Positions 1-5,667 of a stretch of 5,670 bases of DNA are shown here, piece by piece; position 1 is the stretch's first letter, and every line of letters starts with the position of its first letter. The stretch is from an uncultured Erysipelotrichaceae bacterium (GTDB taxonomy: Bacteria; Bacillota_I; Bacilli_A; Erysipelotrichales; Coprobacillaceae). Both the position numbers and the translations under genes were made by a program. The notes beneath the pieces were generated by a model. That model ran no database searches, was not told the origin of the DNA, and saw only the letters and a program-made list of their open reading frames with translations. The DNA lies in the NCBI GenBank assembly GCA_937917505.1, contig CALDMQ010000030.1, positions 1 through 5,670 of the forward strand, written 5' to 3'.

Positions 1-31
1 TAAAAATAATCAATTAATACTAGGAGGCTAT

Positions 32-400
32 ATGAAAGAAACAATTCTTTATTACCACATAACAGATGAAATGAAAGCATATTTAATGCAACTTCAAGAT
101 CAACTTCATATTCATCTTCAAGAAATTACAGATCAAGATATACATCAAAAAATGGGATATATATTACATATTCCAGAATATGAAAAACAAGAGAATCAAT
201 TCTTACCAAAACCAAAATCATCATTACTTTATTTTGCACATATGAGTGATAAGCAACTTGATATACTACAGTTATTACGTCAATCAGGTTTACCCTCTAT
301 TCCATTTAAAGCAATGATGACACCACATAATTTAGATTTTACATTCTATGAATTGTATCATGAAATAGAAGAAGAATATTTGATGATGTCAAAAAGATAA
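32..400 (+). CDS. DUF3783-family small protein, function unknown
   Basis: A 122-residue soluble protein with no signal peptide or membrane segment. The N-terminal half (about 1-58) is not recognised. The C-terminal half (about 64-117) looks like DUF3783: a short strand (LLYFAHMSDKQLD), a helix, then the signature-like FKAMMTPHNLDFTFYEL followed by an acidic helix EIEEEY. The family pattern, a K-x-x-x-TP-x-N stretch followed by an L-x-x-E helix, is from memory of the family and was not searched. The start is set by AGGAGG at 22-27, four bases before ATG. The gene is followed about 50 bases later by a terminator, so it is the last or only gene of its transcript. Its promoter lies mostly outside the window. 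The molecular role of DUF3783 is not known. The CDS is confident; the family call is moderate. Confidence 0.85.
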   Translation: MKETILYYHITDEMKAYLMQLQDQLHIHLQEITDQDIHQKMGYILHIPEYEKQENQFLPKPKSSLLYFAHMSDKQLDILQLLRQSGLPSIPFKAMMTPHNLDFTFYELYHEIEEEYLMMSKR

Positions 401-426
401 AGGTTCAGATAAGTTGAAAGAAGAAA

Positions 427-452
427 GTAATCAGTAAAGAAGGAGTGATTAC
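427..452 (+). other. Small inverted repeat with an SD-like loop
   Basis: Perfect 7-base arms GTAATCA (427-433) and TGATTAC (446-452) enclose a 12-base loop, GTAAAGAAGGAG, that contains a Shine-Dalgarno-like AAGGAG. The repeat directly abuts the terminator stem that begins at 453, so the transcript could form two stacked hairpins. No known RNA family is recognised. Confidence 0.4.
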
Positions 453-494
453 GATAACTTGGTGTCAATTGTTAATGCTAAGTTATCTTTTTTT
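453..494 (+). terminator. Rho-independent terminator after the DUF3783 gene
   Basis: GATAACTT (453-460) pairs with AAGTTATC (480-487). The stem can extend inward by about five more pairs, three of them G-U wobbles, leaving a loop of roughly nine bases. A run of seven T (488-494) follows. The orientation fits the plus-strand gene ending at 400; on the minus strand no T-run follows the stem. Confidence 0.75.
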
Positions 495-567
495 GTTGCT
501 TTTTTAATACATAGTTTGATTTTTATTTATTTTAATGAATATTATGAGTTGTTTGAAGTTTAAATTT

Positions 568-1407
568 TTAAAATAAATTCTTCTTTAATAAAAGAGGCTT
601 AATTTCATTGGTAGGTAAAGGTTTATCCAATAGATATCCTTGAATATAGTTATGATTTAAAGGTAATATCAATTCTAATTTTTTATTGTTTCAAGCGCCT
701 TTAAACAAACTTCTATATTGATATGGGGAGCAAAGCCTATAACAAATTGAATAAAGATTTGATTATAGCTATCTGATTCTCAATTCTTCACAAATGCTTT
801 ATTTATTTTGACGATATTAAAATAAGTCATTCTTAAAATATTTAAAGATGAGTATCTTCTTTAAGAATATAATTACCAAAATCGCGAAGATAAATTTCAT
901 TTAAAGATTTAAATTCACCAATATCAACGAGCATAATTGCAAAAAATATGGATTAAATGACTATTTATTTTTTGTTGGAAAGATTCTAAAAATTAAGAAT
1001 GATTAGGAATTTGAGTAAGAGTAACAATATGAATTTGTCTACTTATAACAGTAATAATACCTATAAAAATAAGATTTCTTCCTCTTCGATGAGAAAAACA
1101 TGATTACGACATCTTAGCCAAAAATATTATTGATTATCGTTTCTATTACAGAATTTTATGCTATGATAATCTGTTTTACAATTTTGTATTTGTATGATTG
1201 ATAAATAAAATTTTTGTCAATCATCAGAATGGACTTTATTTTTTCATGTTGAAAGAAGCTTATGAACATGTTCTTCAGGTAAATTGAAGTATCTCTCTTG
1301 AGCTGAAGAACGTCTAAAAAACCTGTGTTTAAATTACTTATATAAATAAAATCGTTAGTACTACTCGTAAGTGCTTCAAATAGTTGATTACAACGTGATT
1401 TAATAGT
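568..1407 (-). pseudogene. Decayed PAS-GGDEF-EAL cyclic-di-GMP signalling gene
   Basis: No intact ORF exists here, but minus-strand translation in shifting frames gives ordered pieces of one protein. PAS start: FEALTSSTNDFIYISNLNTG (1380-1321), then after a frame change RRSSAQERYFNLPEEHVHKL (1315-1256). PAS end: WLRCRNHVFLIEEEE, then in another frame FIGIITVISRQIHI. GGDEF start: LTQIPNHS, then after a stop FLESFQQKI, and in a further frame IMLVDIGEFKSLNEIYLRDF (within 940-842). EAL end: YSSLNILRMTYFNIVKINKA (from 854), a TGA stop at 780-782, then ESDSYNQIFIQFVIGFAPHI and NIEVCLKALETI. After a frameshift at the T-run 679-684 come NYIQGYLLDKPLPTNEIK and the TAA at 568-570. The GGDEF active-site motif, the EAL motif and about 200 or more residues between them are gone. 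The original would have made or degraded c-di-GMP; this copy cannot. No start codon or promoter is evident, and the 5' end abuts the yqfQ terminator. Confidence 0.85.
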
Positions 1408-1416
1408 TTTCTTTAG

Positions 1417-1443
1417 AAAAAAACGATACCTTGGGAAGTATCG
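1417..1443 (-). terminator. Rho-independent terminator of the yqfQ-containing minus-strand unit
   Basis: Read on the minus strand, CGATAC (1443-1438) pairs with GTATCG (1429-1424) around an eight-base loop and is followed by seven T (1423-1417). It lies 16 bases after the stop of the YqfQ-like gene and directly before the pseudogene remnant. It therefore ends the 2917-1460 gene group. Confidence 0.8.
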
Positions 1444-1459
1444 CTATCAAATGTAAAAA

Positions 1460-1789
1460 TTATGTTTTCATCATATGTTCAAAAGTCTGCTCTTTGTTAA
1501 TATTTGTATCTATATCTTTATCAATTTCGTCAAAATCAAACTGCTTGACAGCTTTTACAACACGAAAAGCAGTTTTGGCATTATGAACAACAGGTCTTAA
1601 TTGATTAATAATAGGAATAAGTTGATTCGCAGTGTATAATGTTTTTTGGGCTGTTCTAAGAGTTGATTGTAAGGAAATTTGATTAAAAGAATATCGCATA
1701 GATTGTAAGAGTGATGGTTTTTGGGGCATCATTGGATAATAAGGTTGTTGATAGGGAAAATAGGGATCATAAGGATATTGGGGATACAT
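1460..1789 (-). CDS. YqfQ/VrrA-family protein with Tyr/Pro-rich N-terminus
   Basis: A 109-residue protein in three parts. Residues 1-25 are a low-complexity Tyr/Pro/Gln stretch (MYPQYPYDPYFPYQQPYYP). Residues about 44-83 are a conserved-looking core: LRTAQKTLYTANQLIPIINQ, then LRPVVHNAKTAFRVVKAVK. The tail is acidic (DFDEIDKDID). The core matches the pattern I recall for Bacillus YqfQ (VrrA in B. anthracis), a TQ-x-x-L-x-x-A-x-x-x-x-P-x-x-x-x-x-x-P-x-V series after a low-complexity head. In Bacillus, yqfQ sits beside yqfR (cshB) and yqfS (nfo), and both of those genes lie nearby here, which strongly supports the call. The start is fixed by a perfect AAGGAGGTG (1795-1803) five bases before ATG. 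It lies 45 bases after the lipoprotein gene and has its own terminator. It may be co-transcribed or use a weak AT-rich promoter near 1803-1813. The family's biochemical role is unknown. Confidence 0.75.
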   Translation of the reverse strand: MYPQYPYDPYFPYQQPYYPMMPQKPSLLQSMRYSFNQISLQSTLRTAQKTLYTANQLIPIINQLRPVVHNAKTAFRVVKAVKQFDFDEIDKDIDTNINKEQTFEHMMKT

Positions 1790-1834
1790 ACTAACACCTC
1801 CTTATATAATATATGAGCAGATGCTAAAAATGTG

Positions 1835-2227
1835 TTATGAATCACTTTTGAAGTAATGAACTTGTTTTGTGTCAGTATCATATATTGCTAAAGTATAATT
1901 CATAAGTGCTTCACATTCTTTAGGACTACGATCTTCAAAGTAATAGTAACCGTACTTTATTTGAGATATTTGTAGGGGTTCACTAGATAGAAAACCAAGA
2001 TCAAAATCTATAGGAAGTGTTTTCCAAGAGTCATCAAGAAATGTAATGTCATCACATGAATATACAATATAAGTATAACCATCATTAAACCATCCACGCT
2101 CATTGATATACTCAATTTCTTGGGGATTTATTAAAGAAACATTGATTTCATTTGTGATATCTTTATGTTTTTGACAACCCGTACATAATAAAATCAAAAA
2201 TAAAACCAATAAACTAATTTTCTTCAT
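1835..2227 (-). CDS. Small putative lipoprotein, unrecognised family
   Basis: A 130-residue protein starting MKKISLLVLFLILLCTGC, with positive residues, a hydrophobic stretch and a lipobox-like LCTGC. Cys18 would be the lipidated residue, which predicts an exported protein anchored on the outer face of the membrane. Cys at the -3 position is slightly unusual. The mature part (19-130) is rich in Asp, Tyr and Phe, with no domain I recognise. It contains a YGYYYFEDRSPKE segment and a possible beta-rich end (YTLAIYDTDTKQVHYF). The chosen ATG is twelve codons inside the longest open frame: it has GGAG at 2235-2238 with a seven-base gap, and the longer form would put a poor leader before the signal peptide. 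The first 14 bases overlap the end of the repressor gene, implying translational coupling. By position it belongs to the DUF2975/repressor unit and may sense or modify something at the envelope, but no function can be assigned. Confidence 0.8.
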   Translation of the reverse strand: MKKISLLVLFLILLCTGCQKHKDITNEINVSLINPQEIEYINERGWFNDGYTYIVYSCDDITFLDDSWKTLPIDFDLGFLSSEPLQISQIKYGYYYFEDRSPKECEALMNYTLAIYDTDTKQVHYFKSDS

Positions 2228-2423
2228 CTTTATACTCCAATATATCACCAACTTGGCAATCAAGGGTTTTACATATAGCTTCTAATGTAGAAAATTTGAT
2301 TGCCTTTGCTTTACCATTTTTTAGTATTGAGATATTTGCAATAGTAATACCAACTTTTTCAGAAAGTTCTGTTACTGACATTTTTCGTTTAGCAAGCATA
2401 ACATCAATATTTACAATAATCAT
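2214..2423 (-). CDS. YozG-like Cro/C1-type HTH transcriptional regulator
   Basis: A compact 69-residue DNA-binding protein made almost entirely of an Xre-type helix-turn-helix. The key stretch is SVTELSEKVGITIANISILK (16-35), followed by a recognition-helix flank and the family-typical TLEAICKTLDCQVGDILEY (47-65). This short form resembles the HTH_26/YozG group, which is commonly encoded next to DUF2975 membrane proteins, as it is here. ATG at 2423 is preceded by GAGGGGTG. The gap to the upstream DUF2975 stop is 14 bases and the downstream lipoprotein start overlaps, so the three genes form one unit. A likely target is the TTTATCG-N5-CGATAAA palindrome upstream of the operon (inference). There is no effector domain, so any signal would have to arrive through a partner, plausibly the membrane protein. 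Confidence 0.9.
   Translation of the reverse strand: MIIVNIDVMLAKRKMSVTELSEKVGITIANISILKNGKAKAIKFSTLEAICKTLDCQVGDILEYKDEEN
2225..2238 (-). promoter_or_regulatory. RBS that sets the lipoprotein start
   Basis: On the minus strand GGAG (2238-2235) lies seven bases before ATG at 2227, inside the last codons of the repressor gene. It favours this start over the upstream in-frame ATG at 2263. Confidence 0.65.
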
Positions 2424-2437
2424 AAAATTTCACCCCT

Positions 2438-2917
2438 CTATATAGTGAGATTATTTTCTTCTTGAATTTCACAAGCATTTTCAATGAGTTTTGTAAGTGC
2501 ATAACAGATAACTGCAATACCACTAACAATAAATTCAATAAAAATTCCCCATACGATTAAAGAACCACTCACAAAATGATTCATATATAAAATGATAAAA
2601 CAAATTATAAAAAAAATAAATAATGATATAGCTACGATTGTAATCATTCTCATATGGTTGACATTATCTCTACAAAAACTATTTCCATGAGAAATGTTTT
2701 GACATATCTTGTAAAAATGGAATAATGCATAACAACACAATAAGAATAAAATAAATGTACAGATTGTACCCACTAAATCGAGTTGTTCTAATTCAGGATA
2801 TTCTTCGATTGCTATTTTTTTAGCTATAGGAATAATCCAAAAACAAAAGAATGTAGTCACAAAGGTAGATAAAATTGTAAACGATTTTAATAAACATGTT
2901 ATTTTTTTTAGTTTCAT
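2438..2917 (-). CDS. DUF2975-family four-helix membrane protein
   Basis: A 159-residue integral membrane protein with four hydrophobic segments at about 12-31, 48-66, 91-111 and 119-142. Between helices 2 and 3 is a GNSFCRDNVNHMRMI loop, matching the family's habit of an F-x-x-x-N-x-x-x-(L/M)-(K/R) motif before helix 3. The C-terminus LTKLIENACEIQEENNLTI has the acidic EEN-x-LTI ending I associate with DUF2975. The partner gene 14 bases downstream is a YozG-like repressor, the classic neighbour of this family, which makes the call strong. The start used is ATG at 2917, six bases after GAGGTG (2929-2924). An in-frame GTG at 2926 lies within that ribosome binding site and is unlikely to be the start. 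The function of the pair is not established; a membrane sensor or anti-regulator acting with the repressor is inference. Confidence 0.9.
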   Translation of the reverse strand: MKLKKITCLLKSFTILSTFVTTFFCFWIIPIAKKIAIEEYPELEQLDLVGTICTFILFLLCCYALFHFYKICQNISHGNSFCRDNVNHMRMITIVAISLFIFFIICFIILYMNHFVSGSLIVWGIFIEFIVSGIAVICYALTKLIENACEIQEENNLTI

Positions 2918-2929
2918 ATTCTTCACCTC
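2915..2929 (-). promoter_or_regulatory. RBS that sets the DUF2975 start
   Basis: GAGGTG (2929-2924 on the minus strand) stands six bases from ATG at 2917. The in-frame GTG (2926-2924) that would give three more residues overlaps this ribosome binding site, so it cannot have an SD of its own. Confidence 0.7.
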
Positions 2930-2935
2930 GAATTA

Positions 2936-2964
2936 AATATACATCACAATATCTTGAAAATCAA
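2936..2964 (-). promoter_or_regulatory. Candidate sigma-A promoter for the DUF2975 operon
   Basis: TTGATT (2964-2959) and TATATT (2941-2936) on the minus strand are separated by 17 bases. Transcription would start near 2929, almost at the ribosome binding site, giving a nearly absent leader; this is a caution. The palindrome at 2971-2989 lies seven bases upstream of the -35 box. Confidence 0.45.
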
Positions 2965-2970
2965 TAAAAA

Positions 2971-2989
2971 TTTATCGCAAAACGATAAA
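2971..2989. promoter_or_regulatory. Palindromic candidate operator in the divergent intergenic region
   Basis: A perfect inverted repeat, TTTATCG (2971-2977), CAAAA, CGATAAA (2983-2989). It lies between the promoter of the DUF2975-repressor operon and that of cshB, without a T-run that would suit a terminator. A second pair of 7-base arms overlaps it: CGCAAAA (2976-2982) and TTTTGCG (3000-3006), the latter covering most of the cshB -35 box. Size and place fit a dimeric HTH repressor site, most simply autoregulation by the YozG-like protein. This assignment is inferred. Confidence 0.55.
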
Positions 2990-3001
2990 AACATAATAAT
3001 T

Positions 3002-3030
3002 TTGCGTTTTTTTGAGTTTTGTTGTATAAT
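3002..3030 (+). promoter_or_regulatory. Sigma-A promoter for cshB-nfo
   Basis: TTGCGT (3002-3007), a 17-base spacer and a perfect TATAAT (3025-3030). Transcription should begin near 3037, leaving a leader of about 20 bases that carries AAAGGAGG (3042-3049), eight bases before the cshB ATG. Confidence 0.75.
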
Positions 3031-3057
3031 CTAGTGGCTTGAAAGGAGGCGTTTTTA

Positions 3058-4425
3058 ATGAAATTATTTGAGAGTTATCAGTTTCAACCTTTTGTAAAGG
3101 AAACAATTCAAGAAATGAATTTTGAAACACCTACAAAAATACAAAAAGAAGTTATGCCTTTGGTATATAAAAATAGAGATATTATTGGAATCTCACAAAC
3201 AGGAACAGGAAAAACACATGCTTTTTTAATTCCGGTGATGGATATGATAGATGAGGAAGAAGACTGTGTACAAGCTGTTATTACTGCTCCAACAAGAGAA
3301 CTTGCAACACAAATTTATGAACATGCAAAAGTATTTATGAAACATAATGAAAATTTAAGAGTTTCATTAATGATTGGTGGTAGCGATAAACAAAAGGCAA
3401 TTCAAAAATTATCAACACAACCACATGTTGTGATTGGAACACCAGGACGTATTAAAGACTTATCTTTAAATGAACAGGCATTGCGTATTACAACTGCAGA
3501 TATTTTTATTATTGATGAAGCAGATATGACATTAGAATTTGGATATTTAGAAGATTTAGATGCGGTATTAGGTAAGATGAAAGACAATCTTCAGATGATG
3601 GTTTTTTCTGCAACAATTCCTCAAATGTTAAGACCTTTCTTACAAAAATATATGAAAGCTCCTAAGATTATTGAAATTGATGAACATTTAACAACATCTC
3701 GTAATGTTTCTCATTATTTAGTTCCAACAAAACATCGTCAACGTTATATTGTTTTAAAAGAAATTATGAATATTATTGATCCTTATATTTGCATTATCTT
3801 CTGTAATAAACGTGTAGAAGCGGCCAATATTACTAAACTATTGAGAGAAGACGGGTTTAAAGTTGGAGAAATTCATGGGGATTTAGAGCCAAGAGAAAGA
3901 CGTCAAATGATGCGTCGTATTAAGAATATGGATTATCAATATATTGTAGCAACAGATATAGCAGCAAGAGGTATTGACATTGATGGTGTTAGTCATATTA
4001 TTAACATGGGATTCCCTAAAGAACTAGATTTCTATATTCATCGTAGTGGACGTTGTGGACGTGGAAAATACACTGGTGAATGTTATAGTATGTATGACAC
4101 AACTGATCAACAATTAGTTGAAGCCCTTGAAAGAAAAGGAATTACGTTTGAAATGCGTGAATTAAAAGGAAATCAATTTATTGCTTCTAAAGATCGTGAA
4201 AGACGTAAATCAAGAGTGAAGCATCAATCTGATTTAGAAAAACAAATCACATCTATGGTCAGAAAACCAACAAAAGTGAAACCTGGATATAAAAAGAAAA
4301 GAAAAAGAGAAATTGAAAAATTAGTGAGAAAAGAAAAACGTGCTATTATCCAACAGGATATTCGTAGACAAAAGAAAGAACGTGCTAAACAAGCACAAAG
4401 AGAAAAAAGAGAAAGAGAGGAATAG
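3058..4425 (+). CDS. cshB: DEAD-box ATP-dependent RNA helicase, CshB type
   Basis: A 455-residue cytoplasmic helicase that uses ATP to unwind or remodel RNA, as in cold adaptation, RNA decay and ribosome assembly in related bacteria. All core motifs are visible: Q motif (Phe20s region to Gln29), I SQTGTGKT (46-53), Ia PTREL (78-82), Ib TPGR (128-131), II DEAD (153-156), III SAT (184-186), IV IIFCN (246-250), HGDL (273-276), V ATDIAARGID (298-307) and VI HRSGRCGR (328-335). The lobes span about 1-205 and 215-365. The tail (about 375-455) is very rich in Lys/Arg/Glu, probably helical and RNA-binding. Motif I has Ser where Ala is usual, and motif VI has Cys333 where Thr is usual; neither should abolish activity. 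The symbol rests mainly on nfo following three bases later, the yqfR-yqfS order of Bacillus; CshA-like paralogues also exist in this phylum. It has its own promoter and a strong RBS. Confidence 0.93.
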   Translation: MKLFESYQFQPFVKETIQEMNFETPTKIQKEVMPLVYKNRDIIGISQTGTGKTHAFLIPVMDMIDEEEDCVQAVITAPTRELATQIYEHAKVFMKHNENLRVSLMIGGSDKQKAIQKLSTQPHVVIGTPGRIKDLSLNEQALRITTADIFIIDEADMTLEFGYLEDLDAVLGKMKDNLQMMVFSATIPQMLRPFLQKYMKAPKIIEIDEHLTTSRNVSHYLVPTKHRQRYIVLKEIMNIIDPYICIIFCNKRVEAANITKLLREDGFKVGEIHGDLEPRERRQMMRRIKNMDYQYIVATDIAARGIDIDGVSHIINMGFPKELDFYIHRSGRCGRGKYTGECYSMYDTTDQQLVEALERKGITFEMRELKGNQFIASKDRERRKSRVKHQSDLEKQITSMVRKPTKVKPGYKKKRKREIEKLVRKEKRAIIQQDIRRQKKERAKQAQREKREREE

Positions 4426-4428
4426 ACA

Positions 4429-5289
4429 ATGTTAATAGGAAGTCATGTTTCTATGAGTGGTAAAGACATGATGCTTAATTCAGTTAAAGAAGCGTTATCA
4501 TACAATGCCACAACATTTATGTTTTACACAGGTGCTCCTCAAAATACAGCACGTAAAGCAATCAGTGAGTTACATATTGAAGAGGCGAGATCATTGATGC
4601 AAGAACATGGTATTGATATTGATAATGTTGTAGTTCATGCTCCTTATATTATCAATCTTGCTAATACAATTAAGCCTGAAACATTTGAACTAGCAGTCAG
4701 TTTTTTAAAACAAGAAATTGAACGTTGCGAAGCAATTGGAGTATCACGTCTTGTTTTACATCCTGGATCTCATGTAAAAGCGGGGGATGAAGCAGGATTA
4801 TCTCAAATTGTGAAAGGGCTAAATATGGTTTTAAGACCTGATCAAAAAGTTAAGATTGCACTTGAAACAATGGCAGGTAAGGGAAGTGAACTTGGACGTA
4901 ATTTTGATCAAATTCAATATATGATTAAACATGTTGATTATCCTGAACTATTAGGTGTTTGTTTAGATACATGTCATCTTCATGATGCAGGTTATGATTT
5001 ATCTTGCTTTGATGATATTTTAAATGAATTTGATGAAAAGATTGGATTAGATAAATTACTTGTTGTGCATGTGAATGATTCTAAAAATGAACGAGGGGCT
5101 TCTAAAGATCGCCATGAAAATATTGGTTATGGACATATTGGATTTGAAACATTAAATGCTATTGTTCATCATCCAAAATTAAAAGATGTTCCTAAGATTT
5201 TAGAAACACCTTATATTGACCAACATGCACCTTATAAAGAAGAAATAGAAATGTTTAAAACTCAAACATTTAATAATGGTTTAAAATAA
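4429..5289 (+). CDS. nfo: Deoxyribonuclease IV (AP endonuclease IV)
   Basis: A 286-residue zinc enzyme of base-excision repair that cuts the DNA backbone 5' to abasic sites and can clean blocked 3' ends. It has the family's usual length (about 280-300). All nine metal ligands can be aligned with E. coli Nfo: His70, His111, Glu146, Asp180, His183, His214, Asp227, His229 and Glu259. The signature stretches are GVCLDTCHLHDAGYDL (176-191) and HVNDSKNERGASKDRHENIG (214-233). The fold expected is a TIM barrel, and the N-terminal IGSHVSMSGK is typical. Only three bases separate it from cshB. Its ribosome binding site (AGAGAGG, 4414-4420) lies within the last cshB codons, so the two are co-transcribed and probably translationally coupled. 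A strong terminator follows at 5313-5343. The sequence shows no stress-specific promoter of its own. Confidence 0.97.
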   Translation: MLIGSHVSMSGKDMMLNSVKEALSYNATTFMFYTGAPQNTARKAISELHIEEARSLMQEHGIDIDNVVVHAPYIINLANTIKPETFELAVSFLKQEIERCEAIGVSRLVLHPGSHVKAGDEAGLSQIVKGLNMVLRPDQKVKIALETMAGKGSELGRNFDQIQYMIKHVDYPELLGVCLDTCHLHDAGYDLSCFDDILNEFDEKIGLDKLLVVHVNDSKNERGASKDRHENIGYGHIGFETLNAIVHHPKLKDVPKILETPYIDQHAPYKEEIEMFKTQTFNNGLK

Positions 5290-5513
5290 CAATTCAATAC
5301 ATTCATAATCTTTTGACAAGTGTTCTCACTTGTCAATTTTTTTATATAGTTTTCTAAGACAAAAAGATATCGGTCATGTTTTAAAGCATATTGATTGTTT
5401 TGAATGACTTTTAAGATTTGAGTTTGAATATCATTGTTTAGTGTAATGTCAAATTCATTTAAAATAAGTTGAAAATCTTTTAGTTCTAGTTTTGAAATAT
5501 AATTATTATTCAT
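5262..5513 (-). CDS. Hypothetical small protein overlapping the nfo 3' end
   Basis: An open frame of 83 residues beginning MNNNYISKLELKDFQLILNE. It is probably soluble and helical (ILKVIQNNQYALKHDRYLFV), with no signal peptide or membrane helix. I do not recognise the family. The ATG at 5513 is chosen because AAGGGAG (5526-5520) lies six bases upstream; a longer form from 5543 has no comparable site. A TATAAT at 5538-5533 could serve as a -10 box. Oddities: the last ~25 codons run through the nfo terminator hairpin (5313-5336), and the stop lies 28 bases inside nfo on the other strand. Codons there are thus shaped by other functions, and the natural C-terminus may have been lost. The clear start signals favour a real gene or recent remnant, but it could be spurious. 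Confidence 0.5.
   Translation of the reverse strand: MNNNYISKLELKDFQLILNEFDITLNNDIQTQILKVIQNNQYALKHDRYLFVLENYIKKLTSENTCQKIMNVLNCYFKPLLNV
5313..5343 (+). terminator. Rho-independent terminator of cshB-nfo
   Basis: A perfect 10-base stem, TTGACAAGTG (5313-5322) and CACTTGTCAA (5327-5336), with loop TTCT and seven T (5337-5343). It starts 24 bases after the nfo stop. On the minus strand no T-run follows the stem, so it acts mainly on plus-strand transcripts. Confidence 0.92.
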
Positions 5514-5519
5514 ATGAAA

Positions 5520-5538
5520 CTCCCTTCTCATCATTATA
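5520..5538 (-). promoter_or_regulatory. Start signals of the small minus-strand ORF
   Basis: On the minus strand a perfect TATAAT (5538-5533) is followed by AAGGGAG (5526-5520), six bases before ATG at 5513. The best -35 is weak (TACACA at 5563-5558, 19-base spacer), and the leader would be nearly absent. Confidence 0.35.
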
Positions 5539-5667
5539 TGCAATAATCATTAAAAAATGTGTATGTATTGTGAAAACATATAATTTGAGATAAACTAAAA
5601 AAAAGAAGAGATAAGTGCAATAAAAATATAATAATAAGCGTTAATAAGGTGAAAGGAGCTAATCAAT

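Noticed and set aside
445..507. 20-residue ORF starting at GTG 445
   Set aside because: The GTG overlaps its own presumed Shine-Dalgarno, so there is no spacing for initiation; the bases are explained by the terminator. Kept only as a low-interest finding.
1140..1443. Open minus-strand frame of about 95 codons across the PAS region
   Set aside because: It has no start codon at its 5' end, begins inside the yqfQ terminator, and only its first part encodes PAS sequence, with the rest of the PAS domain continuing in other frames. It is part of the pseudogene, not a gene.
2228..2263. Longer N-terminus for the lipoprotein (ATG at 2263)
   Set aside because: It would add twelve residues before a normal lipoprotein signal peptide, deepen the overlap with the repressor gene and lack the good GGAG spacing seen for ATG 2227.
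2918..2926. GTG start at 2926 for the DUF2975 gene
   Set aside because: The GTG is part of the GAGGTG ribosome binding site used by ATG 2917.
3402..3587. 61-residue minus-strand ORF
   Set aside because: Lies fully inside cshB, whose frame is complete with all helicase motifs; no ribosome binding site or domain. It is a shadow frame.
5544..5667. Possible RNA gene or riboswitch before the last start codon
   Set aside because: The stretch is plain AT-rich sequence without stable stems or a recognisable conserved core; only weak promoter-like strings are seen.
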